DNA from: RH-AL1 sp965277735
GTDB lineage: Bacteria; Pseudomonadota; Alphaproteobacteria; Rhizobiales; Beijerinckiaceae
Length of the DNA stretch: 64,000 nucleotides
Direction of reading: 5' to 3'
Assembly (NCBI GenBank): GCA_965277735.1
Contig: CBDIDO010000003.1
Location: forward strand, 310,001 to 374,000
Shown here: in pieces, positions 15,859 to 24,772 of the stretch
How positions within the stretch are numbered: the stretch's first letter is position 1
Layout of the letters: every line of letters begins with the position of its first letter
Notes under the pieces: model-generated
What the model was told of the DNA's origin: nothing
Database searches by the model: none
What the model saw: only the letters and a program-made list of their open reading frames with translations
Position numbers and translations under genes: made by a program

Positions 15859-16545
15859 ATGGATCACGGGCCCAAGATCGCGCAGGTGGCGCAGCTCGTC
15901 GGCGATCCGGCGCGCGCCAACATGCTCGCCGCGCTGCTCGACGGGCGCGCGCTGACCGCCAAGGAACTCGCCGAGACCGCCGGCGTCTCGCCGCAGACGA
16001 CGAGCAGCCACCTCGCCAAGCTGCACGACACCGGCCTGCTGTCGCTCGAGCGGCAGGGCCGGCATCGCTACTTCCGGCTCGCCTCGCAGGATGTCGCGCG
16101 GCTGCTCGAGGCGATCATGGTCGTCGCCGAGGCCGGCCCGGTGCGCTGCGACCCCTGGCGCGGCGGCGACAGCCTGCGCATCGCCCGCACCTGCTACGAT
16201 CACCTGGCCGGCCGCCTCGCGGTCGCCGTCGCCGACACGCTCGTCGCGCGCGGCTGCCTCGAGATGAACGCCGACGGCGGCGACGTCACCAAGGCCGGCC
16301 TCGCCTTCTTCGAGACGTCCGGCATCGTGCTGCCGCCCGCCTCGCGCCGCCGCGCCTATTGCCGCCCCTGCCTCGACTGGAGCGAGCGCCGCCCGCACAT
16401 CGCCGGCGCGGTCGGCGCCGCGATCCTCGCCCACGCCCTCGATCGCGGCTGGGTGCGCCGCCAGCAGGGCAGCCGCGCGCTCGACCTGACGCCCTTCGGG
16501 CGACAGGGCTTCTCCGACACGTTCGGGGTGCGGCTCGCCGGGTGA
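15859..16545 (+). CDS. ArsR-family winged-helix regulator, long form
   Basis: A 228-residue protein. Residues 1-85 are an ArsR winged helix (GDPARANMLAALLDG, AGVSPQTTSSHLAKL, GRHRYFRLAS). The ~140-residue C-terminal extension contains CRPCLDWSERRPHIAG and a final winged-helix-like segment, as in long ArsR proteins of the YdhC/NolR-like group. The Cys pair in CRPC could bind metal or sense redox state, but this is a guess. It converges with the SDR gene with only 4 bases between stop codons. Target genes unknown. Confidence 0.85.
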   Translation: MDHGPKIAQVAQLVGDPARANMLAALLDGRALTAKELAETAGVSPQTTSSHLAKLHDTGLLSLERQGRHRYFRLASQDVARLLEAIMVVAEAGPVRCDPWRGGDSLRIARTCYDHLAGRLAVAVADTLVARGCLEMNADGGDVTKAGLAFFETSGIVLPPASRRRAYCRPCLDWSERRPHIAGAVGAAILAHALDRGWVRRQQGSRALDLTPFGRQGFSDTFGVRLAG

Positions 16546-16549
16546 GGCG

Positions 16550-17527
16550 TCAGGCCGGGAAGCGCTCGCCGACCATCGCCTCGCTCTTGGCCCACAGCGC
16601 CGCGGCGTGCTCGGGATCGAGCGCGTAGGGGAGCACGCCTTCGCTGACGAGGCTGATGTTCGCCTCGGCGACGATCGGCGAGACGTGGCAGTTCTCGCAA
16701 TAGCGGCCGCCGACCTCGTCCGCGGGCGCGACGACGCCGGCCCAGACGGAGGTCGCGGCGCCCTGCGGCACGGTCTTCCAGACGCGCGGCGGCTTGCCCT
16801 CGGCGACGAGGTCGGCGCTGATCTGGTCGACCATCTTCTGGATGACGTCGCAGCCGAGATGGCGGCCGAGCTCGGTCTGGATGCCGCCGGGATGCAGCGC
16901 CGTCGCGCGCACGCCGCGCGCCTTGTGGCGACGGTCGAACTCGACCGCGAACAGGATGTTCGCCGTCTTCGAGCGCCCGTAGCCGAGCCAGGGATCGTAG
17001 GCCGTGTGCTCGAAGTTGGGGTCCTCGAGATCGACGTCGCTGAAGCGATGCCCCGACGAGGACACGTTCACCAGCCGCGCGCCGGGCTCCAGCAGCGACG
17101 CGATGCGGTTGACCAGCACGAAATGGCCGAGATGGTTGGTGCCGAACTGCGTCTCGAACCCATCGGCTGTCTTGCCGAGCGGGCAGGCCATGACGCCGGC
17201 ATTGGCGACGACGAGGTCGAACGACTTGCCCTCGAAGACCAGCGCGTCGGCGGCATCGCGCACGCTGGCGAGCGAGGCGAGATCGATCTCGATCAGCTCG
17301 AGCTTGCCGCCATTCGCGGCATCGGCGCGGACGGGGGCGGTGGCCTTCTCGGCCTTGGCGAGGTCGCGCGCGGCGCCGACCACGTGGGCGCCATGCGCCG
17401 CGAGCGCCCGCGCCGTCTCCACGCCGAGACCGGCGGAGACGCCGGTGACGAGGACGCGCTTGCCCGCGAGGTTCACGCCCGCCAGCACCTCGTCGGTGGT
17501 GGATGTTGCATCGAAGGATGCGGTCAT
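16550..17527 (-). CDS. Short-chain dehydrogenase/reductase (retinol-dehydrogenase-like)
   Basis: A 325-residue NAD(P)-dependent oxidoreductase of the extended SDR type. Cofactor motif TGVSAGLG is at residues 29-36, NAG in VVANAGVM, catalytic Ser in VNVSSSGHR and YGRSK for Tyr/Lys. The C-terminus has GGRYCENCHVSPI, seen in this subgroup. Substrate unknown. It is divergent from the TetR gene at 17656, and the intervening 128 bp hold a nested palindromic operator. By arrangement, the TetR protein very likely represses this gene and itself in response to a small molecule handled by the SDR. Confidence 0.9.
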   Translation of the reverse strand: MTASFDATSTTDEVLAGVNLAGKRVLVTGVSAGLGVETARALAAHGAHVVGAARDLAKAEKATAPVRADAANGGKLELIEIDLASLASVRDAADALVFEGKSFDLVVANAGVMACPLGKTADGFETQFGTNHLGHFVLVNRIASLLEPGARLVNVSSSGHRFSDVDLEDPNFEHTAYDPWLGYGRSKTANILFAVEFDRRHKARGVRATALHPGGIQTELGRHLGCDVIQKMVDQISADLVAEGKPPRVWKTVPQGAATSVWAGVVAPADEVGGRYCENCHVSPIVAEANISLVSEGVLPYALDPEHAAALWAKSEAMVGERFPA

Positions 17528-17589
17528 GATGGGGATTCCGTTGGCTCAAGGATGGACCGGGCTTGCCGCCGCGGAGGCCGTCGATTAAA

Positions 17590-17631
17590 CGGAGGATGCC
17601 TCCGTAATCAGATATACGGAGGCATCCTCCG
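17590..17631. promoter_or_regulatory. Nested palindromic operator (TetR type)
   Basis: A perfect 17-bp inverted repeat (CGGAGGATGCCTCCGTA / TACGGAGGCATCCTCCG) with an 8-base spacer. Each arm is itself a dyad, CGGAGG-N3-CCTCCG. The whole could bind two TetR dimers. It lies between the SDR start (17527) and the TTG start of tetR (17656), so it is placed to control both. Confidence 0.75.
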
Positions 17632-17655
17632 CTTATCAAGGAGGACGGAGTCGAT

Positions 17656-18249
17656 TTGAGCGAGGTCGAGGACAAGCCGGCTGGGGCGCGCAAGCCGCGT
17701 GCGGACGCGCAGCGCAATCGGCTGCGGCTGCTGGAGGCCGCGAAAGCCGCGTTCACCGCGGGCGGCGCCGACGTGACGATGGACGAGATCGCGCGCCGCG
17801 CCGGTGTCGGCATCGGCACGCTCTACCGGCACTTTCCGACCCGCGACGCCGTGCTCGAGGCGGTCTATCGCCACGAGGTCGAGCAACTCGCGGCGGCGGC
17901 GTCAGACCTCGCCGACACCCTGCCGCCACTCGAGGCGCTGCGCGCCTGGCTGCTGCTCTCCATCGATTACATGGCGACAAAGAAGGTCGTCATGCCGGCG
18001 CTGCAATCGCTCGTCGGCGACACGACCGAGCTGGTCAACGCGACCGGCACGTCGGTGAAGGCCGCCAACGGCATGCTGTTCGACCGCGCGATCGCCAGCG
18101 GCGACATCAGCGCCGCCCTCGATCCGCTCGACCCGCTGCGCGCCATCTTCGGTCTCGCCAACGCCGGCCCCGATGCCGACTGGGCGCCGAGCGCCCGCCG
18201 CCTCATCGACATCCTCATCGTGGGGCTGAGGGCGACGCCGAAGGCGTGA
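17656..18249 (+). CDS. TetR/AcrR-family transcriptional regulator
   Basis: A 197-residue repressor. The N-terminal helix-turn-helix is clear: RLRLLEAAKAAFTAGG, VTMDEIARRAGVGIGTLYRHFPTRDAVLEAVY. The C-terminal helical ligand domain has the SetR-like LDPLRAIFGLANAG segment. The start codon is TTG with an excellent Shine-Dalgarno (AAGGAGGA, 9 bases upstream). It is divergent from the SDR gene around a nested operator and followed 48 bases downstream by a (broken) MFS efflux gene. Classic arrangement of a ligand-responsive local repressor. Confidence 0.92.
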   Translation: MSEVEDKPAGARKPRADAQRNRLRLLEAAKAAFTAGGADVTMDEIARRAGVGIGTLYRHFPTRDAVLEAVYRHEVEQLAAAASDLADTLPPLEALRAWLLLSIDYMATKKVVMPALQSLVGDTTELVNATGTSVKAANGMLFDRAIASGDISAALDPLDPLRAIFGLANAGPDADWAPSARRLIDILIVGLRATPKA

Positions 18250-18296
18250 GGGCGCGCCGTCACGCGGTGGACAGACTCGTGCGCTAGGCGCGCCTC

Positions 18297-19728
18297 ATGA
18301 CCCTCGACCGCTCCTCCCGCTGGCTCGCCCTGGCGCTTCTCTGCGCCGGCGACCTGATGATCGTGCTCGACGTCACCGTGGTGAACGTCGCGCTGCCGAC
18401 GATCCGCGGCGACCTCGGCTTCAGCGAGGCGGGGCTGGCGTGGGTGGTCAACGCCTACATGGTCACCTTCGGCGGCTTCCTTCTGCTCGGCGGCCGGCTC
18501 GGCGATCTCTACGGACCCCGGCGCATGTTCCTCGCCGGCGTCGCTTTGTTCGCGCTCGCCTCGCTCGGCTGCGGGCTGGCGCCGACGCAAGGCGCGCTGG
18601 TCGCGGCGCGCGCGATCCAGGGCTGCGGCGGCGCGGTGGTCTCGGCGGTGGCGCTGTCGCTGATCGTCACTTTGTTCCAGGAGACCACGAGCGGGCCAAG
18701 GCGATGGGCGTGTTCGGCTTCGTCTCGGCCGCCGGCGGCAGTATCGGGGTGCTGCTCGGCGGCGTGCTCACCCAGACGCTGAGCTGGCACTGGATCTTCC
18801 TCGTCAACGTGCCGATCGGGCTTGCCGTCATCCTCGCCTCGTGGCGGCTGCTGCCGGCCGACGAGCGGCCCGCGACGCGCGCATCGCTCGACGTCGCCGG
18901 CGCGATCACCGTGACGCTCGCCATGCTGCTCGCGGTCTACGCGATCGTCGGCGGCAACGAGGTCGGCTGGCTGTCGCCGCGCACGCTCGGTCTGCTCGCG
19001 TCGAGCGTGGCGCTGGCGCTCGCCTTCCTCGCCATCGAGGCGCGGGTCGCGGCGCCGCTGGTGCCGCTGTCCCTGCTGACGCATCGCGGCCTGGCGATCG
19101 CCAACACGATCGGCATGCTGTGGTCGGCGTCGATGTTCGCCGCCTTCTTCCTGTCCGGCCTCTATCTGCAGCTCGTGCTGCGCTACACGCCGCTCGAGGT
19201 CGGCCTCGCCTTCCTGCCGGCCAACGTCCTCATGGCGGCGTTCTCGCTTGGTCTCTCCGCGCGCATCGTCATGCGCTGGGGCAATCGCGGGCCGATCGTC
19301 GTCGGGATGGCGATGATCACGATCAGCCTGCTGCTGCTCGCCCGGGCGCCGACGGAGGCGTCGTTCGTCGTCGACGTGCTGCCGCCCTTCGTGCTGCAGG
19401 GCCTCGGCGCCGGCATCGCCTTGAACCCGCTGCTGATGGCGGCGATGGGCGAGGTCGGCCCCGACGAATCCGGCCTCGCCTCGGGGTTGGTGAACACCGC
19501 CTTCATGCTGGGCGGCGCGCTCGGCCTCGCCATCCTCGCGAGCCTCGCCGCCGCACAGACCGCCGCGCTCGCGGCACCGGGCTCGCGGTGGCCGAAGCGC
19601 TCAACGCCGGCTACCACGCGGCCTTCCTGGCCGGCGGCGGCTTCGCGCTGGTCGCGACTCTCGTCGGGCTCGGCATCACCGGGCGATCGGAGGCGGCAGA
19701 GCTACGCCCGGTCACGGCGCACGAGTAG
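18297..19728 (+). pseudogene. MFS drug-efflux transporter (DHA2/EmrB type) with two frameshifts
   Basis: Three successive frames make one 14-TM multidrug transporter. Frame 1 (18297 to ~18685) has the start, DLMIVLDVTVVNVALPTI and GGRLGDLYGPRRMF. Frame 2 (~18685 to ~19575) continues from HERAKAMGVFGFVSAAGG to AAAQTAAL. Frame 3 (~19575-19728) holds the last helix, AEALNAGYHAAFLAGGGFA, and ends in VTAHE. Both shifts fit loss of one base. Either the gene is dead or there are two sequencing errors; surrounding codon use is normal. Probable function if intact: proton-driven efflux controlled by the upstream TetR. Confidence 0.82.
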
Positions 19729-19773
19729 CAATAGATGATATCTAATGCTATGTCTCAGCGACTGGAGGCGCTG

Positions 19774-20046
19774 ATGTCGAATGTGAGCCTTGGGACCCGC
19801 TACGAGAAATTCGTGAAGGACCAGATCGAGCAGGGCCGTTTTCAAAATGCGAGCGAGGTGGTCCGCGCCGGCCTTCGGCTGCTCGAAGACCACGAGACGA
19901 GCCTTGCGGAGCGCCGCGCCGCCTTGCGTCGGCAGATCGATGCCGCGTTCGATGATCCGCGCCCGAGCCTCACGGCTGACGAGGTTTTCGGCCGGCTCGA
20001 GCAACGGCACGCCGACGCGATGAAGGCCGCGAAACATGGTGCGTAA
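19774..20046 (+). CDS. parD: ParD-family antitoxin
   Basis: A 90-residue ribbon-helix-helix antitoxin. MSNVSLGTRYEKFVKDQI, GRFQNASEVVRAGLRLLE is the standard ParD N-terminal DNA-binding module; the acidic/arginine-rich C-terminal half would wrap the toxin. The ATG at 19774 gives the family N-terminus; two earlier in-frame ATGs exist. The stop overlaps the start of the parE remnant by 11 bases, the normal parDE arrangement. With the toxin destroyed it is an orphan that could still bind DNA or neutralise a ParE encoded elsewhere. Confidence 0.92.
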   Translation: MSNVSLGTRYEKFVKDQIEQGRFQNASEVVRAGLRLLEDHETSLAERRAALRRQIDAAFDDPRPSLTADEVFGRLEQRHADAMKAAKHGA

Positions 20047-20226
20047 GGTTGAGTAGGCCGCTGCCGCCGATCTCGACGACCTCTACGATCACATCGCGAC
20101 AGACAGCCCCGAATGCCTTGGCGTTTGTGCGCCGTCGCGTATGTCTTCGAGAATGACATCGTGTCGATCTGCCGGATTTTCTATGGCGGCCGCGATCTCG
20201 AGGCCCTCGTCGGGACGATCGAGTAG
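20036..20226 (+). pseudogene. parE: Broken ParE toxin gene
   Basis: Starts MVRKVE, then a TAG stop where ParE has Trp, then AAAADLDDLYDHIATDSPE (the first helices of ParE). After a large internal deletion another frame gives AYVFENDIVSICRIFYGGRDLEALV, the ParE C-terminal strands, and ends at TAG 20226. At least one nonsense change, one frameshift and loss of roughly 35-40 codons are needed to explain it. No toxin can be made. Confidence 0.85.
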
Positions 20227-20312
20227 CCTCCGCCCACAGGCGACCTTTGCGTCCTGGCGCGCGGGCGCCTAAATCCCCAGCCTGGAACGCTTCGAGACAC
20301 TGGACCTACCAC

Positions 20313-21740
20313 ATGACCGCCCCGCGCACGCTGCCCAAGACCTTGTACGACAAGATTTGGGACGACCACGTCGTCGAGACCTCGGCCGACGGCACCGCGC
20401 TCCTCTACATCGACCGCCATCTCGTGCACGAGGTGACGAGCCCGCAGGCCTTCGAGGGGCTGCGCATGGCCGGGCGCAAGGTGCATGCCCCTGAGCGCAC
20501 GCTCGCCGTCGTCGACCACAACGTGCCGACCACCGACCGCAGCAAAGGCATCGAGGATCCCGAGAGCCGCCTGCAGATCGAGACGCTGGCGAAGAACGTC
20601 GCCGACTTCGGGATCGAGTATTTCGACGAGCACGACATTCGGCAGGGCATCGTCCACATCATCGGGCCGGAGCAGGGCTTCACGCTGCCCGGCACGACCA
20701 TCGTCTGCGGCGACTCGCACACCTCGACGCACGGCGCGTTCGGCGCGCTGGCGCAGGGCATCGGCACCAGCGAGGTCGAGCACGTGCTGGCGACGCAGAC
20801 GCTGATCCAGAAGAAGGCGAAGAACATGCTGGTCGAGGTCGCGGGCGAGGCGGCCCCCGGCGTGACGGCGAAGGACATCATCCTCGCGATCATCGGCGAG
20901 ATCGGCACCGCGGGCGGCACCGGCCACGTGATCGAATATGCCGGCGCCGCCGTGCGCGCGCTGTCGCTCGAGGGTCGCATGACGATCTGCAACATGTCGA
21001 TCGAGGGCGGCGCCCGCGCCGGCATGGTCGCGCCGGACGAGAAGACGTTTGCCTACCTCCAAAACCGCCCGCGCGCGCCGACCGGCACGGATTGGGAGGC
21101 GGCGATGATGCATTGGGCGACGCTGACGACCGACGAGGGCGCGCATTTCGACAAGATCGTGCGGCTCGATGCCGGCAACCTGTCGCCGATCGTCTCCTGG
21201 GGCACCAGCCCGCAGGACGTGATCACCGTCACGGGGACGGTGCCGCGCGCGGAAGACGCTAGCGACGAGATGAAGCGCACCGGCATCAGGAAGGCGCTCG
21301 CCTACATGGGCCTGCAGGGCGGCGAGAAGATCACCGACATCGCGCTCGACAAGGTGTTCATCGGCTCGTGCACCAACGCCCGCATCGAGGACCTGCGCGC
21401 CGCGGCCAAGATCGTCGAGGGGCACACGGTCGCCGAGCGCGTCTCCGCGATGATCGTGCCGGGCTCCGGGCTCGTGAAGGCGCAGGCCGAGCAGGAAGGC
21501 CTCGACACGATCTTCAAGAAGGCCGGCTTCGAATGGCGCGAGCCGGGCTGCTCGATGTGCCTCGGCATGAACCCCGACAAGCTGAAGCCCGAGGAGCGCT
21601 GCGCCTCGACCTCGAACCGCAATTTTGAGGGCCGGCAAGGCCCTCGGGGGCGGACGCACCTCGTCTCGCCGCAGATGGCGGCGGCGGCGGCGATCGCCGG
21701 GCGTTTCGTGGACATCAGGGAGTGGGCTAGCGAGGGCTAG
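20313..21740 (+). CDS. leuC: 3-isopropylmalate dehydratase large subunit
   Basis: A 475-residue aconitase-family enzyme that isomerises 2-isopropylmalate to 3-isopropylmalate in leucine synthesis together with LeuD. The [4Fe-4S] ligands are Cys353 (GSCTNAR), Cys413 and Cys416 (PGCSMCLGMNPD). The substrate region VVDHNVPTTDRSKGI and NRNFEGRQGPRGRTHLVSP are typical. Full length. leuD is not in the window on this side; downstream lies a convergent LysR gene whose stop overlaps that of leuC by 4 bases. Confidence 0.96.
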   Translation: MTAPRTLPKTLYDKIWDDHVVETSADGTALLYIDRHLVHEVTSPQAFEGLRMAGRKVHAPERTLAVVDHNVPTTDRSKGIEDPESRLQIETLAKNVADFGIEYFDEHDIRQGIVHIIGPEQGFTLPGTTIVCGDSHTSTHGAFGALAQGIGTSEVEHVLATQTLIQKKAKNMLVEVAGEAAPGVTAKDIILAIIGEIGTAGGTGHVIEYAGAAVRALSLEGRMTICNMSIEGGARAGMVAPDEKTFAYLQNRPRAPTGTDWEAAMMHWATLTTDEGAHFDKIVRLDAGNLSPIVSWGTSPQDVITVTGTVPRAEDASDEMKRTGIRKALAYMGLQGGEKITDIALDKVFIGSCTNARIEDLRAAAKIVEGHTVAERVSAMIVPGSGLVKAQAEQEGLDTIFKKAGFEWREPGCSMCLGMNPDKLKPEERCASTSNRNFEGRQGPRGRTHLVSPQMAAAAAIAGRFVDIREWASEG

Positions 21741-22639
21741 GCTACGCTCGATCGCAGGGGGTGGTCGGCCGAGCCGCTCCAACCGTTGCGCATGGCCTCG
21801 CGGACGAGCGCCCCGGCTGCGGCCGTATGGGGGCGACCGCGGACGGACACGATCGCGACGTCTCGCGTCACCTCGGGATCGACCAATGGACGCGCGATGA
21901 CGCCCGGATGCGTGACGCTGTGCTCCGGGAGGAAACTGAATCCGAGGCCCGCTGCGACCATCGCGAGGATCCAGTCGTCGCGCTCGCTGCTGTAGACTGC
22001 GTTCCACGTGGCGCCGCATGCGCCTAGGATGCCCGAGCCGTTGAACTCGCAATGCGTGCGGTTCAGGTAGCGATGGTCGTCGAGGTCGCTCAGTCGCAGT
22101 GAAGGCCGCGCCGTCAGCGGATCGCCTGGCGGAAGCACAATGACCATCCGCTCGTCGAAAATCTTCAGATAGTGCAGCTTATCGTCGTGCGTAGCTGGCC
22201 TGCAGTAGAGAGCGACGTCGAGGCCGCCGCCCAGCAGCTCTCGCTCCAGCGTTATCGCCGTGGCGTCCGTGATCTCGAGGGCGACACCAGGATGCGCGAC
22301 GCTCATGGTCGCGACCAGCGAAAGCAGCGGTGCCGGCGCGATCGTGCACATCACGCCGAGGCGAAGACGCTGAATTCCGGCGTGGAACGCCTCGGCTTTA
22401 TCTCTGGCGGCGTCGGCGTGATCCTGCACGCTGCGGATATAGGGTAGCATCAACGCGCCGAGCTCGGTGAGATGCGTGTTGCCGCGCTCGCGCCGCAGCA
22501 GCGGGCCGCCGAGCTCCGCTTCCAAAGCTTTGATGGCGCGTGTCAGAGCCGGCTGCGAGACATGGCATCGTATCGCAGCGCGCGTGAAGTTCAGCTCTTC
22601 GGAGAGCGCCACGAAATAGCGGACCTGATGCATCTCCAT
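21737..22639 (-). CDS. LysR-family transcriptional regulator
   Basis: A 300-residue LTTR. HTH: MEMHQVRYFVALSEELNFTRAA, VSQPALTRAIKALEAELG. The C-terminal effector domain contains the usual LGVMCTIAPAPLLSLV and DVALYCRP segments. Start chosen at ATG 22639; the second codon pair offers ATG 22633 as well. It is divergent from the truncated ECF gene and convergent with leuC. No obvious divergently transcribed enzyme target remains next to it, so its regulon is not apparent. Confidence 0.92.
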   Translation of the reverse strand: MEMHQVRYFVALSEELNFTRAAIRCHVSQPALTRAIKALEAELGGPLLRRERGNTHLTELGALMLPYIRSVQDHADAARDKAEAFHAGIQRLRLGVMCTIAPAPLLSLVATMSVAHPGVALEITDATAITLERELLGGGLDVALYCRPATHDDKLHYLKIFDERMVIVLPPGDPLTARPSLRLSDLDDHRYLNRTHCEFNGSGILGACGATWNAVYSSERDDWILAMVAAGLGFSFLPEHSVTHPGVIARPLVDPEVTRDVAIVSVRGRPHTAAAGALVREAMRNGWSGSADHPLRSSVA

Positions 22640-22799
22640 GCGCGTGCTTATCAGATGCGGCGCGCGCGTCGAAGCCTTCTTCGAATGGCGGCGATAGCGT
22701 GCCGACATGAACTTCATCGGCGATAGGCATTTGCTGCGACGCACCGACCGGGAGATTTTCTCAGATATCCGATTTGCGCGTTCGAGGATTCACTCGGAT

Positions 22800-23081
22800 A
22801 TGGCCGGTCCCTCCTTGCCCGACGACGGCGAACTGGCGTGCCTGATGATTCTGGCCCAGGCTGGAGATCGGGCCGCCTATGACCGAGTGCTTCGCGGGTG
22901 CGTGGCTATTCTCGAAAGATTCCGCGCCGACGATGGCTTGCTATCTCATGTGCACGAGGCAAAGATTGCAAACTGTCTTCGCACGGTCCACGCGGCGCGG
23001 CATACGTTCGATAGCAAACGATCATTCATCAGTTGGGTTGCCGTGATTGCCCGCCATCACGGGTTGTCGCCACGCGGCTGA
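22800..23081 (+). pseudogene. Truncated ECF sigma-factor gene (region 2 only)
   Basis: 93 residues beginning MAGPSLPDDGELACLMILAQAGDRAAYDRVLR, which matches region 2.1 of ECF sigma factors. The expected DVVQETLLTVH part is degraded to AKIANCLRTVHAARHTF, followed by FISWVAVIARHH, and the protein stops before the linker and region 4. The stop lies inside the 3' end of the convergent DUF2721 gene. An in-frame ATG at 22707 would lengthen it upstream. Without region 4 it cannot recognise -35 elements. DUF4331/DUF2721 genes downstream may once have been its regulon. Confidence 0.6.
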
Positions 23082-23545
23082 TGTCGCGACGCGCCGGCCC
23101 TCCATTGCGTCAACGGACCTTCGCGTCGAAGCCCCATCCAGGCGAGCACACTGTCGCCGAGGAACACGACGAGGGAAGCTACGGTGCATCCGAGCGCTGT
23201 CGCAAAGAAGCCGATGAGCCAGCCGTCGACGGCCGAGTTTCGAATGCTGCCGAGAAAAAGGATCGAGGCGGCCCCGCAAGACGCGGCCGCGCCCACGGCA
23301 CCGAGCGCAATGGCGGCGTCGAGAAGCCACATTCGGCGCAGGAAACCTTCGAGGTGGCGCCGCAGCCGCACCTCGTCGATCGGGCTCTCCGCATGTTCAA
23401 GGAGGCCGGCCGCCTCGGTCAGGCTCTTGGCCACCCGCGCGAGGCGCGCATTGAAGAGCTGAAGAAGCGTCCCGATGCCGGACAGAAGAAAGACCGGCGT
23501 CAGCGCGGTCTGGATGATGTGCGCGAGACCGCCGACCGGGTCCAT
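23057..23545 (-). CDS. DUF2721 membrane protein
   Basis: About 162 residues from ATG 23545 (a GTG precedes it by one codon). Three hydrophobic segments are seen: residues ~8-30 (IIQTALTPVFLLSGIGTLLQLF), ~75-100 and ~110-135. A charged cytoplasmic region containing RLRRHLEGFLRRMWLLD separates the first from the second. This arrangement and the NARLARV motif fit DUF2721. Function unknown. It lies just downstream of the DUF4331 gene on the same strand with a 31-bp gap, so the two are probably co-transcribed. Confidence 0.85.
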   Translation of the reverse strand: MDPVGGLAHIIQTALTPVFLLSGIGTLLQLFNARLARVAKSLTEAAGLLEHAESPIDEVRLRRHLEGFLRRMWLLDAAIALGAVGAAASCGAASILFLGSIRNSAVDGWLIGFFATALGCTVASLVVFLGDSVLAWMGLRREGPLTQWRAGASRHQPRGDNP

Positions 23546-23576
23546 CACGGCGATCGATCGCTTGCGAGGGGGTCGT

Positions 23577-24647
23577 TCAGGCGTGCGCCTTATGCGCCGG
23601 TGCCATAGGTCCGAGGCCGGCCTGCTCGGCTGTGGTGTAGGGCGTGCCGAAATACGGGAAGTGAGTCTGCATCCGCGAATGGTCCGGCGCGACCCCGTCG
23701 CCGAGCGAAGTCCCCGTCGCCAGCGTCAACATGACATCCATGACGTCATCGTCTAGCGCACGGCCGTTGAACGCGGCGACTTCGAATGCCGCCGGGGTGC
23801 CCAGCTCGTACGGAAGGACGACCGGACAGAGGCGTGCGGCCACCTCCGTCGCATAGTCGGCGGGTTCGGGTGCCGAGCCGGCAAGCGAGACGATCTTCTC
23901 GATCAGCATGGCGATAGGAGGCGCGAACAGCGCGCAATCCGAGGTCGGGTGCGCACGATTGAAGGCCTCTTTCGTGGCAGGGTCCGGCATGAGCATGTTG
24001 GTGACGAGCGGCAGTCCCCAGCGGGAGACCTGGACCTCCGGTGCGTGCCCATGCAGCGATGCCGTCGCCCAGGCCTGGATGCGCTCGGCTCCGATCGACG
24101 CGTTCGGCACCTCGATCACGATCGCCGTGACGTTGCGCCGCTCGAACAGGTTCCTGTTAGTCGAGAAAGCCGCAGCATCGTAGCGGCCCTCGCTGAGCGC
24201 TTTTCTGAAGCGGCCGAGTGCGGCGCCGTCTCCGGCGAAAAGGTCCGGTGCCAGACCGGCGAAGACCCGAACGCCGCCGTCCGCGACGACCGCGCCGGTC
24301 TCACCGGTCAAAAGAAGCTCGCCTCCCGCGCCGGCTCGCGCGTCATCGCCGGTCGCGCGGCACAGTTCCAGGCTCTGCACATGCGCCGCGTGCTCGTTGT
24401 GTCGCGGCGGCCCGAAACGCAGCTTGAAGGTGACGTCCTCGCGGGCGTCGCCGTCGGTATCCACCCTGAAAGCATAGAGGCCCTCCTCGCGAAAGGTGTC
24501 CGGCGCAGAGACACCAGCATCGGGATTGACCGTCATCGCGAGGACGGTGGTGGCTGTGGCGCCGTTCGAGCCCGCAAAGATGTAGAAATCGCACACGTTG
24601 ATGCGTGGATCTTCCAGCGCCGTCGGCGTGTCGAAATGATGCGACAT
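23577..24647 (-). CDS. DUF4331 family protein
   Basis: A 356-residue protein starting MSHHFDTPTALEDPRINVCDFYIF, the signature beginning of DUF4331, with FSTNRNLFERRNVTAIVIEVP and the C-terminal FPYFGTPYTTAEQAGLGP. No signal peptide is seen, whereas many relatives are secreted. DUF4331 genes are often found with ECF sigma or anti-sigma genes and are linked to stress responses; function is not known. Here an ECF remnant lies nearby, consistent with a decayed regulatory unit. The 125 bases upstream (24648-24772) carry no gene and should hold the promoter. Confidence 0.88.
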   Translation of the reverse strand: MSHHFDTPTALEDPRINVCDFYIFAGSNGATATTVLAMTVNPDAGVSAPDTFREEGLYAFRVDTDGDAREDVTFKLRFGPPRHNEHAAHVQSLELCRATGDDARAGAGGELLLTGETGAVVADGGVRVFAGLAPDLFAGDGAALGRFRKALSEGRYDAAAFSTNRNLFERRNVTAIVIEVPNASIGAERIQAWATASLHGHAPEVQVSRWGLPLVTNMLMPDPATKEAFNRAHPTSDCALFAPPIAMLIEKIVSLAGSAPEPADYATEVAARLCPVVLPYELGTPAAFEVAAFNGRALDDDVMDVMLTLATGTSLGDGVAPDHSRMQTHFPYFGTPYTTAEQAGLGPMAPAHKAHA

Positions 24648-24772
24648 CTTTGGTCCGTCTTCCCAACCGTGCTTCGCAGCCGCAACAGCACACGATATCG
24701 GTTCGGCAGCCAATGCCGTCCGTTGATCGATTTCATGCCCGCCGGGCACCGGCGGTCGCCCGCGCGAAGGTC

